The notes under the pieces: generated by a model
The model's database searches: none
Told to the model about the DNA's origin: nothing
Seen by the model: the letters and a program-made list of their open reading frames with translations, nothing else
Part shown: positions 40,936-52,211 of the stretch, piece after piece
Position numbering within the stretch: the stretch's first letter is position 1
Layout: every line of letters begins with the position of its first letter
Assembly: GCA_022925895.1 (NCBI GenBank)
Contig: JAKSYS010000443.1
Coordinates: 1 to 52,211, forward strand
Length of the DNA stretch: 52,211 nucleotides
Reading direction: 5' to 3'
Source: Fragilaria crotonensis
Lineage: Eukaryota > Bacillariophyta > Fragilariophyceae > Fragilariales > Fragilariaceae
Translations under genes and position numbers: made by a program

Positions 40936-42318
40936 AACACCGATGACCGACCGTACCAGCGTCCGATGCATAGTTCTATATGTACTTTCATCAATGTGAG
41001 ATGCCGATACACGCGTAACATCCATTACGACATCCCACACTCTAATCGTCGATGGAACAAAATGACTCGTGAAAGGGCTTTCCTGTCGCAGAACCATCGT
41101 CAGTGACGTTGCGGGACATTATGAAAATAGTAATGTCGTTACTGTACTTCCAAAAACGTCGAGATGGCTCGAGCAGTTTATGACGAGTGTCGCGGCAGCG
41201 TGAAAAATAAACGTGCCTACGTTTTTTCAGAGTGGAGATTACCAGGAAGAGGCGCGTTTCCGAATGTCCAATGATGCCGCGTATGACAACGAGAACGCTG
41301 CACGCGCGATGGGTCATATGACCGTAAAACGACTTAAGAGGCTCGTCCGTGATTCCAGACGTTCGTGAGAGTGGGTATCCGCACTGGTTATGTACAGTAC
41401 ATACGTACATTTAACGAAGTAAAAACGCATACTGGCAAACTGGCAATACCCAGTATCGTACCAGCTCGAAATCCTTATTAAGATCGTATCGCAGAGCATC
41501 TGTCGTATGATTCCGGATTCCGGATAAATCCAGACGACCATCATTCTTCAGACTTCGGACACAATATATGTGCATACCTTACTGACAACTTTACGTCGTA
41601 AACTACACATTTATGCATAGCACTTGTGGCTGGTCGTAGTACCACAGACGGAAGGCACGATTCGGATTCGAGGGCGGGATCACCTCGAATGATGACATTG
41701 AACAAGGTTGTTGCAGAGGTGATGCATCATCGAAGCGACGGCAATTGTTGGCAATGCAACACTTTCAGGAGAATACCTCTTCAAGGTTCGCATGGCATCC
41801 GCATACGATTGCCCGACCTGGTTCCTGTCTGTCTGTGTGTGGTCATCCACATCACACGCACATCGAAGTACGTGATTGGAACTGGGACATCGCGATAAGC
41901 GTCGCCATCATACGAGCTGTCGTCTTCTCCTTCATGTGAAGCATGTGGCCTACCATCTCCTCACGAAAGAGATTGAAAGGGAATGCTTGAAAGTCGAATT
42001 CCAGTCCTATGCCTACACATTGACATTCCTCTACAACATTGTTCCATTATGGGTCGACAATTCATGAGCTTGAGTTCGCTAAGAAATTAAAAAATGGTAC
42101 AAGTTCGGCGCTGAAAAGAATGGACGCGGAAAACAATGCCTTCATCATTGACAAAGGCGGAGCGCATCTTGTTATGGAACCAAAAGAGGCAGGGATACCG
42201 AGAACGAAGGGGGACTCCAAATAGCGCGCACTCCAAGCGGACAGAAGGCATCCGTTTACGGGTTTGGCTGCTGTCAGAGATCTCCTGACGTTTGGAAGTA
42301 ATATCCTCGCTAGGAAAA
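40932..42318. other. Gene-free region
   Basis: About 1.4 kb with no convincing gene. Short frames at 41626-41898 and 42039-42224 have no recognisable motif. It includes the 3' flank of the minus-strand PS-repeat gene. Confidence 0.4.
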
Positions 42319-45300
42319 TTAGACTTTCTGGAAGATATTATGTACCTTGGATCTCATGGACGTCGATGACATTTTGGACTTCGTCGGAGATGAATTGTCA
42401 AATGCGATCGGCTTCGTTGATGGGAAACTACCCGAAGCATCAAATGCAGTGGATGGCGGGTACATGGTTCCCATGCTCCCAGGCGACTTTCCAAGGGAAC
42501 CATTGCCAGAGCTGGTGGATGATGGCTTTTTTGAACTTCGCTGGATGACATTAGGTGCAGTCGTTTGTCCAGGAATCGAATCAGCTGCTGTCAGTCCAGA
42601 CATACCGCCCGACATCATCTTTTTTGGAGGTGCAGCCGCCATGACACCGCCAGCGATGGAAGGTGCAGAGGTCATCATCATCATCGCCTTTGTTGGGGCT
42701 GGCGATGTGGCACCGCCGAGGATGGCAGGCGGACGGGTCATCATCATCATCTTTGTGGGGGCTGGCGATGTGGCACCGCCAAGGGTGGTAGGTGCGGCCG
42801 ACATCATCTTCATATTGGGTTTTGTCGTCATCTTCGTAGTGGGTGCAGCAGTCATCTTCATCTTCATCGTTCTCGTTGGTGCAGCTGTCCCCTCTGTGCC
42901 GAGGACAGGGGATGGCGAAGGAGCTCCTACAGGTGGACTGGAAGGTGAACCCGATGGAACACCGGAAGTTAGGGTTAACGGCGCAGCCGATGGGACACCA
43001 TCGACAGGCCCCGATGACGGGACGGCATTCGGAGCTTTCGTAGACAAGGGGAAGAAAGAATTTTCCTTGGGAATCGGCGTTGGACCGGGAGGAAGACCGC
43101 CATCTCCAGACAATGGGAAGAAAATGGCTCCCGCGAGAAGGACAGGGTTCAGCGTCGATGTATCAGGGCCAAGGGGTTGTCGCGATCTGCGACTGAAAAC
43201 GTTCCGCATCTGCTGTGTCGGCGCAGGTGTCGTCGGGAGAGCCGGTTGAATGGTGTTGCCAACGGTCATGGGTGCCGCAGAAGGCAAAGTCAGGAAAACA
43301 GGCGGAATTGTAAGAGGTGCCTCAGAAACAAAGAATGGACTGGGCAACGAGGAGGGCGAGGATGATGGAAGGATAATCGTAGGTACCACTGATGGCAATG
43401 AGGATGGGTTCAAACTCGGCAAGACAGACCCACTCGGCGACGACGATCCCGATGGCATTGTACTTGGGAAGACGGAATGACTAGGTGTGTGCGAATGTGA
43501 AGGCAGAACGCCAAGACCTGCCGATGGTGACGCAGAGACCACTTGACTGGGCAAGGATGATGCGGATGGGGCCTTGCTTGGCAAGAGCGACTGACTCGGC
43601 GACGAGGATGCTGACGGCTCCTTGCTCGGCACGACGGAATTACTGGGCGCCAACGATTGTGAAGGAGCCTTGCTTGGCAATGATGACGGTGTCACGGACG
43701 GCAGCAGAACGCTTGGACCCGCCGACGGCGACGTAGAGGCCACTTTGCTCGGCGATCCGGATGCAGATGGGTCCTTGCTTGACAACGGCGACGGCGCCAC
43801 AGAAGGAGACACGCTTGGAACAGCTGATGGTGACGCGGAAGCCACTTTGGTCGGCGACGAGGATGCAGATGGAGCCTTGCTTGGCAAGAGCGACTGACTC
43901 GGCGACGAGGATGCTGACGGCTCCTTGCTCGGCACGACGGAATTACTAGGCGCCAACGATTGTGAAGGAGCATTGCTTGGCAATGATGACGGTGTCACGG
44001 ACGGCAGCAGAACGCTTGGACCCGCCGACGGCGACGTAGAGGCCACTTTGCTCGGCGAACCGGATTCAGATGGGTCCTTGCTTGACAATGGCGACGGCGC
44101 CACAGAAGGAGACACGCTTGGAACAGCTGATGGTGACGCAGAAGCCACTTTGGTCGGCGACGAGGATGCAGATGGAGCCTTGCTTGGGAAGACAGACTGA
44201 CTCGGCGACGAGGATGCTGACGGCTCCTTGCTCGGCACGACGGAATTACTGGGCGCCAACGATTGTGAAGGAGCCTTGCTTGGCAATGATGACGGTGTCA
44301 CGGACGGCAGCAGAACGCTTGGACCCGCCGACGGCGACGTAGAGGCCACTTTGCTCGGCGAACCGGATGCAGATGGGTCCTTGCTTGACAATGGCGATGG
44401 CGCCACAGAGGGAGACATGCTTGGAACAGCTGATGGTGACGCAGAAGCCACTTTGGTCGGCGACGAGGATGCAGATGGAGCCTTGCTTGGCAAGACAGAC
44501 TGACTCGGCGACGAGGATGCTGACGGCTCCTTGCTCGGCACGACGGAATTACTGGGCGCCAACGATTGTGAAGGAGCCTTGCTTGGCTTAGCCGATGGTG
44601 TCGATGACGGCAGCAGAACGCTTGGACCCGCCGACGGCGACGTAGAGGCCACTTTGCTCGGCGAACCGGATGCTGATGGGTCCTTGCTTGACAATGGCGA
44701 TGGCGCCACAGAGGGAGACATGCTTGGAACAGCTGATGGTGACGCGGAAGCCACTTTGGTCGGCGACGAGGATGCAGATGGAGCCTTGCTTGGCAAGACA
44801 GACTGACTCGGCGACGAGGATGCTGACGGCTCCTTGCTCGGCACGACGGAATTACTGGGCTCCAACGATTGTGAAGGAGCCTTGCTTGGCAATGATGACG
44901 GTGTCACGGACGGCAGCAGAACGCTTGGACCCGCCGACGGCGACGTGGAGGCCACTTTGCTCGGCGAACCGGATGCAGATGGGTCCTTGCTTGACAATGG
45001 CGACGGCGCCACAGAAGGAAACACGCTTGGAACAGCTGATGGTGACGCAGAAGCCACTTTGGTCGGCGACGAGGATGCAGATGGAGCCTTGCTTGGCAAG
45101 ACAGACTGACTCGGCGACGAGGATGCTGACGGCTCCTTGCTCGGCACGACGGAATTAGTAGGCGCCAACGATTGTGAAGGAGCCTTGCTTGGCTTAGCCG
45201 ATGGTGTCGATGACGGAAGCATAATGCTAGGACCTGCCGATGGCGTCGATGATGGAACCAGAACGCTAGGAGCTTCCGATGGTGACGCAGAGACCACTTT

Positions 45301-47827
45301 GCTCGGCGACCCGGATGTAGATGGTGCCTTGCTTGGCGTAGACGATGGCGACGCAGAGTCCGCTTTGCTCGGCGAACCGGATGCAGATGGGGCCTTGCTT
45401 GGCAATGACGACGGCACATTCGATGGTTTCTTGGAAGGTTGTGTACTAGGAACCTCTGATGGAGATTGCGACTGTGCCTTGGAAGGAGCCCTACTTAGTG
45501 ACGGCACTTTTGATGGCGATGATGATGGTGCCTCAGATGGCACGGCGCTAGGAGCATGTGATGGGGCATCTGAAGGGTCTCTGCTGCGTGACGGCGGGTC
45601 AGATGGGGATGTGGAGGGGACCTGAGAAGGAGCGTTTGACGGCCCTTTACTGGGAGTATTAGATGGTGGTGTCGATGGTATTTCGGAAGGTGCCTTGCTC
45701 GGGACATTGGACGGAGGCTCAGATGGTGCTTTACTTTGCGAAGGCGCTTCCGACGGAAGCGTTGATGGATTGTTAGATGGCGCTTTCGAAGGTCGCTTAC
45801 TAGGCAGATTCGATGGTGACGTCGAGGGTTCTTCGGAAGGCAACTTGCTCGGAACATTGGATGGAGGATCAGATGGTTCTTGACTCAGTGACGGCACTTC
45901 GGACGGTGCCTTGGAGGGCACATCGGATGGTGATGAGGACGGTGCCTTGGAAGGCACGCTCGATGGTGACTTTGAGGGTTCTTTCGAAGGTGCCTTGCTC
46001 GGGCCATTGGACGGAGGCTCAGATGGTTCTTGACTCACCGACGGCACGTCAGAGGGCGTCTTTGAAGGCACCTGAGATGGCTCATTCGATGGTGCTTTAC
46101 TTGGCACATTCGATGGGGCATGAGATGGTGCCTTGGAAGGCGCCTTGCTTGGAACAATTGACGGAGCATCAGACGGTTCTTTGCTGAGGGATGGCACACT
46201 TGACGGATCCTTGGATGGCACACTTGACGGCTCTTTGGATGGAGGTTTACTGGGAACATTCGATGGGGCATCAGACGGTGCTTTGGATGGCACATTCGAT
46301 GGTGCAATCGATGGTGCCTTGGATGGCACATCAGATGGCACAATCGATGGTGCGTTAGATGGCGCAATCGATGGTGCCTTGGATGGCACTTCGGATGGCG
46401 CAATCGATGGTGCGTTAGATGGCGTAATCGAGGGTGCCTTGGATGGCACTTTGGATGGCGCAATCGATGGAGCCTTAGATGGTGCAATCGACGGTGCAAT
46501 CGACGGTGCAATCGATGGCAGGTCAGATGGTGCAATCGATGGTGCTTTAGATGGCCCAATCGAGGGTGCCTTGGATGGCACGTCAGAAGGCGCAATCGAA
46601 GGTGCGTTAGATGGTGCAATTGATGGTGCAATTGATGGCACATCAGATGGTGCAATCGATGGAGCTTTAGATGGTGCCTTAGACGGTGCAGTCGATGGCA
46701 CGTCAGATGGTGCAATTGATGGGGCCTTAGACGGCGCAATCGATGGCACGTTCGACGGCGCTTTAGAAGGTCCTATGCTGGGCGCCTTGGACGGGACATC
46801 AGATGGTCCATGGGAAGGTGCCTTGCTCGGAACTTTGGATGGTGCATCGGATGGTTCTCTACTGATCGATGGCACGTCAGATGGTGCCTTCGACGGCACG
46901 TTAGAAGGCGCTTTAGAGGGCGCTGCACTGAGAGCATTTGATGGAACATTGGATGGTGTCTTGGAAGGTGCCTTGCTCGGAACTTTGGATGGTGCATCGG
47001 ATGGTTCTCTACTGATCGATGGCACGTCAGATGGTGCCTTCGACGGCACGTTAGAAGGCGCTTTAGAGGGCAGTGTACTGGGAGGATTCGATGGGACAAT
47101 AGATGGAGCCTGGGATGGTGCCTTGCTCGGACGATTGGACGGCGTATCTGATGGTTCTCTACTGATCGACGGCGCACCAGACGGTGCCTTCGACGGCACG
47201 TTAGAAGGCGCTTTAGAGGGCGCTGCACTGAGAGCATTTGATGGAACATTGGATGGTGTCTTGGAAGGTGACTTGCTCGGACGATTGGATGGCGCATCTG
47301 ATGGTTCTCTGCTGATGGACGGCAGGGTAGACGGTGCCTTCGACGGCGCGTTAGAAGGCGCTTTAGAGGGCGGTGTACTGGGAGGATTCGATGGGACAAT
47401 AGATGGAGCCTGGGATGGTACCTTGCTCGGACGATTGGACGGCGCATCGGATGGTTCTCTACTGATCGACGGCACCTCAGATGGTGCCTTCGACGGCTCA
47501 TTAGAAGGCGCTTTAGAGGTTGCTTTACTGGGAGCATTCGACGGGACATCAGATGGTGCTTTGGAAGGTGCCTTGCTCGGACGATTGGATGGCGCATCTG
47601 ATGGTTCTCTACTGATCGACGGCACACCAGACGGTGTTTTGCTCGGAACGAAGGATGGCGCATCGGAAGGTGCCTGAACAAAAGGGGATCAAATCGTGAG
47701 CTTTGTTTCTTTAGAGGTAACCATTATTGAAAGCTTTGTTTTCCTGTATCGGAGCCCAACTTACCTCAGTAGCTTCCACCCCAACGACGCTCAGGACGAG
47801 GAACGCAAGGAGGAAGCGGCGCATCAT
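42319..47827 (-). CDS. Giant secreted PS-rich (PSKAPS) repeat protein, two exons
   Basis: Exon 1 (47827-47765) encodes MMRRFLLAFLVLSVVGVEATE, a signal peptide. The intron 47764-47674 (91 nt, GTAAGT...TTCAG) leads in phase 0 into exon 2 (47673-42319), giving about 1805 residues. The mature protein is almost wholly Pro-Ser-Lys/Ala repeats: 50-residue units with ISREPSDAPS near the N-terminus, short IAPSDVPSKAPS units, then 101-residue units. A less repetitive C-terminal domain follows (NVFSRRSRQPL, LLAGAIFFPLSGDGGLPPGP), then a Lys/Met-rich tail (MKMKMTAAP, KMMMMTRPP, about 1560-1680). No transmembrane segment is evident. Composition suggests an extracellular wall, frustule-associated or mucilage protein, possibly phosphorylated or glycosylated; this is inference. 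The paralogue at 49732 and beyond shares the C-terminal domain. Confidence 0.85.
43560..45200 (-). repeat. 303-bp tandem array inside the PS-repeat gene
   Basis: A fixed landmark (plus-strand TGCTCGGCACGACGGAATTA and neighbours) recurs every 303 bp, at 43622, 43925, 44228, 44531, 44834 and 45137. 303 bp equals 101 codons, so the frame is kept. Units are nearly identical, with a few alternating variants (for example GCAATGATGACGGTG versus GCTTAGCCGATGGTG), showing recent unequal exchange or conversion. Confidence 0.9.
46230..46765 (-). repeat. Short-unit IAPSDVPSKAPS array
   Basis: Units of 12-18 bp, seen on the plus strand as variations of GGTGCAATCGATGGTGC, repeat across about 530 bp and encode Ile/Lys-Ala-Pro-Ser steps. 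It separates the 150-bp array from the other repeat types. Confidence 0.8.
46815..47640 (-). repeat. 150-bp tandem array with two-unit higher order
   Basis: CTTGCTCGG landmarks occur at 46821, 46971, 47121, 47271, 47421 and 47571 (slightly varied), exactly 150 bp (50 codons) apart. Units alternate between a type with CACTGAGAGCATTTGATGG and a type with TACTGGGAGGATTCGATGG, so the evolving block is a 300-bp dimer. Frame is preserved. Confidence 0.9.
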
Positions 47828-49731
47828 CGTGTTGAGTTTCTTTCACCGAAGAATTTATGTTTTTAAGTATGAAGTATTCACTGGTCATTTAGTTAAGTTT
47901 TGCATGTGCAAGTCATCCTGCTCCCGGCTGACTTTTTTTCTTGTGCTATTACCTATTACAAGCATGCTATGAATGTACAAGCCACTCTCTAAATATCATA
48001 CTCTTGTCTACTCTCTCTCTACTACTACCGTCGTAGTGTACTCCGAGTATCGGATGAACAGCGCAGACCTCGCACTCAAAGCACATGTCTTTCGATAGAA
48101 TAATTCTTGTTCGTGTGTGTGACCATCGACAACAATGGAATAAATGATGGATCAACAAAACTACGAGTACACGTAAGTATCTTGAAATGCTTTGGGCCTA
48201 CTCACAATGTCGTCCGTACCACCAGTTGCCGACAATGACTTGCGTATCGACATCCGGTGTGGAATCACGATAATGTAACAGGATACTCTACTGCCCCTAC
48301 TAGCTAGGTACCAAATACAAGGATTTTACCAGGTGTGATCTACTGATCAATCTAAAGATATACCGAACTTCTCCGAATTGATGGCTACTTCCCCTGGTGG
48401 GGATATGATAGGTGCATGACCTATGAACTCAAAACCTTGATGGATCACGAAGTATAAACTGGATAGAACCCGCTTACATTTGCGGCGCAAGGAATTCTCA
48501 AAACAAGGAGTTGCTTTCAAAAGCACTCGGTGACAAGCGAGTACTCCAGGAGTACACCATCATTTTCATCAATAACGGTACTAGGATACCGACGTCATTC
48601 ATGTCTCTGTACGTGGCAATCGTGGTTGCGAGGTTTGCAATACTGCAATGTCCACATCCTCCGCTATCGACGGTCATGGGCATCAACGTAGAGAAGTGAC
48701 ACATATTACATACGCGCCAAACCATGATGCATGAGACTTCGTTAATTTGGGTGCAAGCGGTGGACGTAACTTGTTGAAATGCGTTGACGTTGTTGGACGA
48801 AGCACACGTTTTACCACTCGAGGACCTAACTCTATATAAGAACCCGAGGCGCCGATCCATCCTATAGATGGATTTAAAGTAGAACAGCATGATGACATCA
48901 GGTCGTCGTCATTTTTGGTTCCTTGAGTGCACACTTTCGTTTGCTCCGCCAAATTTTGTGATGCCATTGTACCTATGGAGATAAGGTTGGTCGTGAGTCG
49001 GAAGGCATAATTGGCATTCTCGGGTCTTCCTCTGCAGGATACATTTATTCACCTTAATACTTCTCATACTGTAACATTTATGCGACGAACGATTCGGTTG
49101 TTTTTGTTGGTTATCCGGTGTGATAGCGTTTTTTACTTCCTGTCTTGCTTCCGTACAGTATTCAGTTAGTGTTCCAGTAGGAATGATATAAATGCGAGTG
49201 CGCGGAATAGTCGTGAGGTTAAATATGTGGCATAAATGATAAATGCAGATATGTGACTGGTCATTTCTAACAATGTCATTTCTTGTGATGACTCGAAATG
49301 CAACTCCAAATATGGTGACGCACTACATGACGAATGCGAATGACGCGAGCACATTATAAACTGGTCGGTAGAAATCGTTGTTACAATATATCTATATACT
49401 GTACAATTTGAATGATGTAGAATTGCGGAGTTGCTTGCTACAATGATGGAGCGAGCCAGCAAGCCGCACACTGTGCGATTAACAAGGCAGCAGCCAGTTC
49501 ACAATCGCCAGGTCGGACCCGTCGTGTCGAAGCCCTACAGTCTGCGCTTTCTTCGTCTGTGACCTCTAGACCTACTAGAAACGAATTCTGATGAGGGTTG
49601 TCGATTCGGACTAAATGGAGTGAGGTCACCATTGTTTATGCGAGATTGAGCATGGGAGCCCTGTTCGAATGCTGAAACACGTCTCGTAGCGTGGACCTCA
49701 CCATTGTCGAGTGCACACGGAGCGGAGCGAC
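47828..49731. other. Intergenic region between the two PS-repeat paralogues
   Basis: About 1.9 kb, upstream of the first paralogue and downstream of the second, both on the minus strand. No coding region, RNA gene or mobile-element end is recognised. Confidence 0.45.
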
Positions 49732-52211
49732 CTAATGTGAAGGGACATATTTCTGCAGTTTTGCACCCATTCCTTCCAAAGGGACGCTTCGATGGTACTT
49801 CAGCGCATTATTAAGCGATGCATTGGTTGGATCTGGAGATGATGCCGGTGACGAGGCGAATGAGGTTTCCGTGCTTTTCATAATTCCAATAGGCTTCGCC
49901 ACGGGAGCCTTCCCAGATCCAATCGACGAATCATTTGGAGGAGGGTTCGACGTCGTGCCCATGGTTCCAACTGGATTTCCCCGTGAATCATTCCTAGAGC
50001 TGAAGGATGACCGTTGCTTACCCATCGATCCCGACTCATCAGTAGACATCATTTTTCCTGCGCCGTTTGAAGACATCATTTTTCCTGCAGGCAACGACGA
50101 CCCGTTCTGTCCGTTGCCATCACTAGACATCATTTTTCCTGCAGGACCAGATTGCATTTTCTTGCCAGGACTAGACGCCATCTTGCCGTTCGGTCCTGTC
50201 GTCGAGGCCCCAATAACAGGGCTTACGGGCGCAGATGACGTCTTCTTACTCGGTGCCGACGACATGTTGCCGTTAGGTGCAGTCGTTGAGGTGCCGAGGA
50301 CAGGGGTTGGCGTCGGAACACCAACAGTTGGGCTGGTAGGTGCAGACGATGGGACGCCGACCGATGACGTTGTCGGCGCAGCAGATGGGACACCGACGAC
50401 AGGGCCGGTTGACGGGACGACATTCGGAGCATTCGTTGACAAGGGAAAAAATGAATTTCTGATTGGAATTGGAGTTGGGCCGGGAGGGAGACCGGCATCT
50501 CCGGAGAGTGGGAAGGATATCGCTCCAGCGAGAAGGACAGGATCCAGCGTCGGAGACCCAGGGGCAAAAGGTTGTCGAGATCTGCGGCTGAAGACGTTTC
50601 GCGTTTGTTGCGTCGGCGCAGGTGTCGGTGTAGGTGTCGGAGGAATGGTATTACCAACATTAAAGGGTGCTGCAGAAGGCGCCGTCGGAAGAACAGGCTG
50701 ACTTGTAAGCGGTGCCGCAGAAGGCGCCGTCGGCAGAACAGGCTGAATTGTAAGGGGTGCCTTAGAAGGAAAGAATGAACTGGGTAAAAACGAGGGCAGG
50801 GCTGATGGGAGGGCAACGATGGGTATCACTGATGGCAATGCAGTAGGGTCATTGGAAGGCAACAAAGAAATTGATGGGATGGGAGTCGAAGACGGACTCG
50901 GCGACGACGAGACCGATGCTATACTCGGCAGTAGGGAATAACTTGGCGACACAGATGCGGATGGTGTTTTGCTTGGCAATAATGAAGGCGTCGCCGATGA
51001 AAGCAGAATGCTTGGACTAGAAGATGGCGATGATGATCCAACTTTGCTTGGCAACGACGACGGTGACACGGATGGAAACAGAACGCTGGGACCATCCGAC
51101 GGAGATGTAGATGGGGCGTCGCTTTGGAAGGAAGGCTGACTCGGCGACGATGACGCTGACGGCTCCTTACTCGGCAAAACAGATTGGCTTGGCGTCAACG
51201 ATTGTGAAGGGACCTTGCTTGGCAACAACGATGGTTCTACCGAAGGAAGCAGAATGCTCGGACTGGTAGATGGTGACGAAGAAGCAGCTTTGCTGGGCGA
51301 CAAGGAAGCAGATGAGGCCTTGCTTGGCAACAACGATGGCGTAACCGATGGGAGCAGAATGCTCGGACTAGCCGAAGGCGATGCGGAGGCAACTTTGCTT
51401 GGCGACGACGATGCGGAGGGGACCTTGCTTTGTAACACAGACTGACTCGGCGACGAGGAAGCCGACGGGCCCTTACTTCGCGAGACAGAATTACTAGGCG
51501 TCAAAGATTGTGAAGGGGCCTTGCTTGGCAGTGAGGACGGTGTCACCGACGGAAGCAGAACGCTAGGACCTGCCGATGGTGACGCAGAGGCCACTTTGCT
51601 TGGCGACCCCGATGCAGATGGAGCCTTGCTTGGCTTAGACGATGGCGTCAAGGACGGAACCAGGATGCTGGGAACTGCCGATGGTGACGCAGAGGCCACT
51701 TTGCTCGGCGACCCCGATGCAGATGGGGCCTTGCTTGGCAACGACGACGGTGTGACCGACGGCGATGCAGATGGATCCTTGCTTGGCAAAACCGACGGCG
51801 AAATTGATGGTTCCCTTGATGGCGAGCTGCTTGCAACTGTGGACGGGCGACCCGACGATGCACTGCTTGGATCCACGGATGGAGAATCTGACGGGTCTTT
51901 GCTTGGGAAGAATGACGGCGACGTTGATGGCACTTTTGAAGGTGAGCTGCTTGCAACTACTGACAGACGACCCGATGGCGCACTGCTTGGATCCACGGAT
52001 GGAGATTCGGATGGGTGCCTGCTCGGCTCTGTGGTCGGCACCTGCGACGGCGAATTTGATGGATCCTTGGAAGGTGAGCTGCTTGCAACCTTCGACGGAC
52101 GTCCTGATGGCGCTTCACTTTTGGATGGCACACTGCTTGGCTTCTTTGATGGAGATTCAGATGGGTTCTTGCTTGGCGATAAAGACGTAGATGGATCTTT
52201 GCTTGGCAAAA
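49732..52211 (-). CDS. Second giant PS-rich repeat protein, 5' part beyond the window
   Basis: An open frame of over 825 residues that continues past the right edge, so the N-terminus is missing. It is built from PSKDPS / PSKAPSASGSPSKVASASPS repeats and shares with the neighbour the block NVFSRRSRQPF, LLAGAISFPLSGDAGLPPGP and SFFPLSTNAPNVVPS (plus-strand region about 50420-50620). The tail is Lys/Met/Ser-rich (KMMSS, AGKMMSTDESG) and ends NALKYHRSVPLEG...KYVPSH. The tail motifs differ from the first paralogue, but the Lys-Met emphasis is conserved. It arose by tandem duplication. A secreted structural role is inferred. Confidence 0.8.
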   Translation of the reverse strand, partial: LPSKDPSTSLSPSKNPSESPSKKPSSVPSKSEAPSGRPSKVASSSPSKDPSNSPSQVPTTEPSRHPSESPSVDPSSAPSGRLSVVASSSPSKVPSTSPSFFPSKDPSDSPSVDPSSASSGRPSTVASSSPSREPSISPSVLPSKDPSASPSVTPSSLPSKAPSASGSPSKVASASPSAVPSILVPSLTPSSKPSKAPSASGSPSKVASASPSAGPSVLLPSVTPSSLPSKAPSQSLTPSNSVSRSKGPSASSSPSQSVLQSKVPSASSSPSKVASASPSASPSILLPSVTPSLLPSKASSASLSPSKAASSSPSTSPSILLPSVEPSLLPSKVPSQSLTPSQSVLPSKEPSASSSPSQPSFQSDAPSTSPSDGPSVLFPSVSPSSLPSKVGSSSPSSSPSILLSSATPSLLPSKTPSASVSPSYSLLPSIASVSSSPSPSSTPIPSISLLPSNDPTALPSVIPIVALPSALPSFLPSSFFPSKAPLTIQPVLPTAPSAAPLTSQPVLPTAPSAAPFNVGNTIPPTPTPTPAPTQQTRNVFSRRSRQPFAPGSPTLDPVLLAGAISFPLSGDAGLPPGPTPIPIRNSFFPLSTNAPNVVPSTGPVVGVPSAAPTTSSVGVPSSAPTSPTVGVPTPTPVLGTSTTAPNGNMSSAPSKKTSSAPVSPVIGASTTGPNGKMASSPGKKMQSGPAGKMMSSDGNGQNGSSLPAGKMMSSNGAGKMMSTDESGSMGKQRSSFSSRNDSRGNPVGTMGTTSNPPPNDSSIGSGKAPVAKPIGIMKSTETSFASSPASSPDPTNASLNNALKYHRSVPLEGMGAKLQKYVPSH

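Noticed and set aside
40818..41021. Small minus-strand frame with polylysine
   Set aside because: The lysines come only from the T30 tract; there is no other sign of coding.
41626..42224. Short frames upstream of the LINE 3' flank
   Set aside because: No motif, signal, splice pattern or composition supports coding.
42347..43249. Plus-strand 300-codon frame
   Set aside because: Antisense of the PS-repeat gene C-terminus; no motif.
43560..45200. Regular repeats that could suggest a CRISPR array
   Set aside because: The period is 303 bp, the units are contiguous with no unique spacers, and they are in frame within a secreted protein.
46133..47677. 514-codon plus-strand open frame rich in Gly-Ala-Leu-Asp-Gly
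   Set aside because: It is antisense to the PSKAPS gene. The codons for Pro-Ser-Lys/Ala repeats give no stops on the opposite strand, and the minus strand has the signal peptide, intron and conserved C-terminal block.
1..52211. tRNA, rRNA or snRNA genes
   Set aside because: No box A/box B pair with a foldable cloverleaf and no conserved rRNA core was recognised by eye; a tRNAscan/Infernal run would settle this.

Overview
The window is nuclear DNA of a diatom, most likely a pennate one. This rests on short GT-AG introns (72-109 nt), stramenopile-type Ty1/copia and DIRS-like retroelements, giant secreted PS-rich repeat proteins (PSKAPS type), an APT-repeat secreted protein, and a eukaryotic phosphoketolase/acetate kinase pair. 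The species is inferred from style only.

Layout. (1) 360-6770, minus strand: a decayed tyrosine-recombinase (DIRS-order) retroelement with gag-like, reverse transcriptase, RNase H and recombinase remains, all interrupted by frame changes. (2) 8501-10357, plus: an RlmI-like rRNA methyltransferase with a possible plastid-targeting leader. (3) 10484-13127, minus: xylulose-5-P/fructose-6-P phosphoketolase in four exons with two apparent 1-nt deletions. It is divergent from 13680-15033, plus: acetate kinase in two exons. Together they would turn sugar phosphates into acetyl-P, then acetate and ATP. (4) 15325-21065: a Ty1/copia element with two identical 328-bp LTRs and a 5-bp target duplication, but with internal reading frames broken about ten times. 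(5) 21853-22977, plus: a secreted cytochrome b5-like/APT-repeat protein; 23225-24736, minus: a PI-PLC-X-like phosphodiesterase. (6) 24737-30380: a gene-poor stretch with a GGTAAA inverted array, a MULE-type element (27112-29074; about 75-bp TIRs, 9-bp TSD) that keeps only a FAR1/WRKY-GCM1-like N-terminal domain, and a 671-bp Harbinger/Tourist-like MITE (TTA target). (7) 30384-31586, minus: a seven-transmembrane GPCR-like protein. (8) 32367-40769, plus: a LINE-type retrotransposon (coiled-coil ORF1; APE endonuclease, RT, RNase H, zinc motif), followed by T30. (9) 42319-47827, minus, and 49732-window end, minus: two tandem paralogues encoding giant PS-rich repeat proteins with a shared C-terminal domain; the first has a signal peptide exon and carries 303-bp and 150-bp tandem arrays.

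Single-nucleotide indels recur in XFP, the copia element and the LINE, several of them at short homopolymers. In XFP all exon phases become consistent once one base is restored at each of two sites. This raises the possibility that some breaks are assembly errors. No tRNA, rRNA or CRISPR array was recognised.
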